From Climacteris rufus (taxonomy: Eukaryota > Chordata > Aves > Passeriformes > Climacteridae), in contig VZRZ01004637.1 of assembly GCA_013398175.1 (NCBI GenBank), positions 218,974 through 282,973 on the forward strand: 64,000 nt of DNA. The letters run 5' to 3'. Positions 59,967-64,000 of this stretch are shown one piece after another (position 1 is the stretch's first letter; each line of letters begins with the position of its first letter). The notes under the pieces are model-generated. The model was given only the letters and a program-made list of their open reading frames with translations, made no database searches and was not told the DNA's origin. The position numbers and the translations under genes were made by a program.

Positions 59967-62900
59967 TCTCCTTCCTTCCTCATCTCTGTATAAATATAGA
60001 AACCTCGTCTGTTTTCTAAATGCTCTCCTGCTGCTGCGTTCTCTCCTTCCGCCTCCCAAGACACTTCAGTGAATACCTGCTGCTTTGTCTCTGCTGCAGA
60101 TTTTTTCACTGAGGATGCAATGTTTTGAAGACACTGATTTAAGATAATCCGCTATACCTGCAGCCCCTACACAGAAATGTGTGGCTCTGGCTTAACATTT
60201 CACCCAGTCAGCAAAATCTAGTTTGCAAATAGGAAGGAAGCTTGAATTTTTGCTGCTGCTTGCAGAGTTGAGGCTCAAAACAGGACATAATCAGCTGTGA
60301 AAGAAAATGTGGATTTTCAGATGGCTCTGTCATGCTGAGAAGTGCCCTTAGAGACAGAAGGTGCCAGGAACTTCCCTGCACCTAGGAAGCTGCCCTCTAC
60401 TCATCAAAGGATTTAACAAGGCTGGTCTATTCAATCCAGACCTAATGCTTTCAGAGCCTACCCTCGCGGCATTTTGAGAGCTGGAGGTGAAGACTGCGAG
60501 AAAGATGTAAGTAGGCCAGGGAACCCAGAAATCTCTACCATCCTTGACCCATCCTTCCATCACCCCGCTGATGACGCTGCACCTTTCCAGACCACCACAG
60601 AGAGAGTACATTTCTGAAGAATTTTGACACACTTAGACAATTAAAACAAATCAGCATAATTCAGACTAAACTTCTAATTTTAGCACTCTGTAAAGCTGCT
60701 TTCCTTTGAGCCCCGATCTAGCTTGCTGTACCTCAGCTTCACCACACCACAGGCCGCTTCCTACGGTGGATAGACTGAGACCACCAGGCTGTCACATGCA
60801 GGACTTCTGTGGAGGCACCGTCCTTTGTACTCACCCTCCTGAAAGCATTTGCTCCAGGCAGGGCTTGTCCCTGCATTCAGCCAGTGCCCTCCCGGGGCAG
60901 ATGTCGTGGCCAAGGTGCCAGGCACAGAGGACAGGGCACAGCTTGAAAGAACTTGCTTCTGAAACACATTTCTGAATGCTACAAGGTTTCAGATGCTGTT
61001 CGCTCATTTCTGCACAGTGGGCTCACCAAGCACATACAGATATTGTTATTACCTGAATAATTTAAGAGCCTGCAGAGCAGCAGTGCAGAATAGCACCAAC
61101 ATCCCCCCAGTGCTTTCTCCCACCAGCGAATCCCTGCAGCAGCTGATTCTGCTCCTACCCAACATCCCTCACATCCAGATGCCCGTATTCCTCTCCTATT
61201 CACCCCACTCCATCATGGGGAAAGGAGACAAAACAGCTCTAGTGCTCTGAGATCTGCAGGCAGCATGATCCTTTCTCCTGCTGATGAGCTCTGGTTTTCA
61301 GGTAAGATACCAGCACAGCTCCCAGCAGCTAGTGAAGACCAGGTGGCTGACAGCCATGTCACATCTCTGGCAGGATCTACTGCAACTGCATGCAAGAATC
61401 TCAGTAGCCTAATCCAGCAATGGTACAGTGGCCAGATATCCATGGGAGGAGGACACAGTGGAATGCACAAGTCCAGTTATCATGGAGATGTTCTGAGCTG
61501 TCTGCAACCAGGTCTGCTGAAATCCTTTGCCCTCCTTCTGTCCATCACTCTTTTCTCTGCAGTCTCTCTAAACCCAGCACAAGCTGAAGGCTGCTGCACA
61601 GTAACAACCATTTGAAAGGATGCAGACAAGCAGAGAGAACAGACCCAGTGGCTGCTCCTTGGCAGCACTCCAGCAGCGATTTCTCACCCCAGTTTCCCAT
61701 GTGTTTATTGCATAATTCTGACAGAGGTGTCTGGATTTTCTATCTCAGAATCCTAAAGTTCCACCCTGATACACCCTATCAGTGAACAGTCAGTGAGTGA
61801 CCTCTTTTGCTTGTCACACAACAAGCACAAGCGTGGTCACCCTATATGACTGTTTAACTGTCCTACTAAGGAATCATCTGTAATTGCTCCTCTGTCTGAT
61901 TGAGTTTGTAGTTGTAGGTCCAAACCCTTCCTGACTTGTTCTAGTTACCACATTTTCCTAGCTTCCTAAGGATGGAAAAATTCATCCATGTAAAAGCATT
62001 CTCATCAGCATCCTCCACATTGCCACGATCTCAGTGTTGCCTCTCCGAAGTCACCTCATATACCTCAGCTTGGAATTTCTTCTGACAGTTGTTATCAGCC
62101 ACGTAACTGCCCACATTTATTCTTATCTGTGCTTGATTATATGAAGGAGGTCACTCCATCCTCTGTCCTCCCTTAGCTCTTTCCCACCATTTCACCCAGC
62201 TGGTGGAAGAGCTCTCTCTTTGCCACAGCTCCTGCCAAATGGAAACACCTTGCTCTCACTTTCCCATATAACTCAAATCCTCTCTCACAAATGTCTTGTC
62301 TCCCTTCTTCAAAGCACCTCCCCCTGCCAGTCTCTCCTGGCAGGTTGTATTTCAGTGGGTAATAGTAAGCACTAAAACATTTCCTGCTGCAGCATGCAGA
62401 AGCAGTACTGCACTAAGGATGGGTGCCAGCCTGTACTGTGGAGATCAATGAGCCCTCAGGCTGGTCTGCATGCCGTTTCCAGGAAAATATCAACTAGAAA
62501 AAAGCCAGGGAGTTTTATGCAGAGAGTTTCTTATAAGGAATTACTTTCTTTTACTATTCAAGCATGCATTGTGTGAGAAGCTCTATAAATCCATAACAAG
62601 AGACTGTCTTACCCTTGAAACTTGTAAGACAAAGAAACTAGACAGGAGCAGAAAGAGAAAAGACATTTGTTCCTCATTGTACCCTCCCTGCCCCCCTGTC
62701 AAAAAAAGAAAAAGGGGGAAAAAAAAGTGGTAAATTCAGGCAGCCTTGTTCATCTGTTCTTTAGATGCCCAAGCAAAGTTTTCTCTGAAGGTGCTGAGAG
62801 AATGTATCACATCTTTCATACTAATAATTTCTCATTTAAACACCGATAGCACTCATCATAAGAATTTCCTTTTGAGCTTTCGGTCAGATTGTTATTTAAT

Positions 62901-64000
62901 ACTGTAGCCCCAGCTATGCTGCACACAAGACTGAGTATGCTCTCACGTGTGCACTTGAGGAGTTCTTTGGACATTATTGGCACTGCTGCTGTTACTGAAG
63001 TCCTGTTGTTATTTGCTGCATAGCACTCTCGTCATAGACATTTTAGACGTTCCAGCCTCCTGCTCCATGAATCCTGCATGCCCACTGAGAAGTACAGGTG
63101 GAGTCTGCATCCTTGTAGAGAGGCAGATGTGTCGCAGTAACGACACGAAAGAAGGAGACAGAAACCTCTGGAGAGTGAAGGAACAAGTTCTGGGCTTCCC
63201 CTGCCCATCTTTACTATATATGTGCCATATAATTCACTGTGTATTGGAGGAGACAAAGGGCCTCCCCTCAATCACACTGGTCAAAGGAAATGTCCATCAA
63301 ACTTCTGTGCCCAGGAGAAAGGAATGTAAATAAAAAGATACCGTTACAATAACATGGCTGTGTTTACAAAGAATGTCTGAGAGCTAGTTACAAAAGAATG
63401 ATAACATCCAGAACTGCAGAAGTCAGGGCAACACAGATGAAGGTGTCTGCCCCTGTTTATGCTTGACTAGATATTTGGCTGAATTTAGTACCAGAATAAG
63501 TACACTTCAATAGGAAGAAAGATTTTCATTAAAGTACTAACTTTTTTATTAGTCTCAGTCAAAGCATGTCAGGTTACAAAGCCACTGGTCATCAATTGTG
63601 GGGGCAGCTGGTACAGCTGCCAGATGTTTGTAGATGTATGTTTGAGACAAATGGTGAGCCAAGTGCTCTGGGCCCCGGTTTGGGGGTTGGACAATTTGGG
63701 CCCTTTCTAACAACCCATTCAGTGAGCTCTGCCAATGCTTCCAGAATTCCTGGCAAGGGATTTGGTCCACTTTCTATCTTTAATATATAACTACAGTAAG
63801 TCACATGCAACTCAAAAAGGACTCAATAACTGTGTTCACATAACCAGCTACGGAGCTGCCTCATAAACTGTCAGAACATCATTTTTCCACAATGTGTTTT
63901 GCTGCAGCCCACTGAGCCTGGCAAAGACAGGACTGTGTATTTGAAGTACTCTGCATGACTTCCCAGTGAGGGCTTCCTGTTGAGGTAGCCTTGCTACATC

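Larger units (their letters stand above)
41758..64000 (-). other. ANK1: ANK1 5' intron region, non-coding
   Basis: About 22 kb upstream of exon 2 without any exon matching known ankyrin first exons: neither the erythroid MPYSVGFRE nor a brain-type RDRKKK end was found on the minus strand. Human ANK1 has very long 5' introns and several alternative first exons, so this is most likely intron. Open frames on both strands are short and lack protein-like composition, apart from the features listed separately at 43729 and 47096. GC content falls toward the right end. Confidence 0.65.

Overview
This is a vertebrate nuclear genome window, most likely from a bird. It holds GPAT4 (plus strand), NKX6-3 (minus) and ANK1 (minus), the same order and orientation as human 8p11.21. 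Introns are very short through most of ANK1 (41 coding exons in about 24.6 kb), interspersed repeats are scarce and the gene-dense part is GC-rich, which suits an avian microchromosome. The species cannot be named from the sequence. No prokaryotic, phage or CRISPR-like content is present.

Layout: positions 1-5,900 carry the last eleven coding exons of GPAT4, the ER glycerol-3-phosphate acyltransferase. Its N-terminal coding exon(s) lie before the window. Positions 5,900-9,760 are intergenic. They contain AT-rich islands full of homeodomain and forkhead core motifs inside otherwise GC-rich DNA, which look like developmental enhancers, probably of NKX6-3. Positions 9,765-11,876 hold the complete three-exon NKX6-3 homeobox gene (260 aa). 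Upstream of it is a CpG-rich promoter with three inverted CCAAT boxes, a CGG run and a GGGAC/GGGAT pentamer repeat that runs into a 475-base assembly gap (12,331-12,805). Positions 13,100-17,192 are the long ANK1 3' UTR. Positions 17,193-41,757 hold ANK1 exons 2-42 by human numbering: ankyrin repeats, ZU5-UPA spectrin-binding region, death domain and C-terminal regulatory region. An internal alternative first exon at 18,271-18,489 encodes the membrane-anchored small muscle ankyrin (sAnk1). From 41,758 to the end is about 22 kb with no recognised coding exon; it is the 5' intron(s) of ANK1. One candidate alternative first exon (43,729-43,767) and a protein-like relic ORF (47,096-47,266) sit there.

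The three genes do not form one pathway. GPAT4 makes lysophosphatidate for glycerolipid synthesis in the ER. NKX6-3 is a gut and hindbrain transcription factor. ANK1 ties membrane proteins to spectrin in erythrocytes and, as sAnk1, ties sarcoplasmic reticulum to obscurin in muscle. Exon coordinates were read by hand from splice sites and homologous protein sequence. Reading-frame phase was checked across all joins, and the exon lengths sum to whole codons for each gene.
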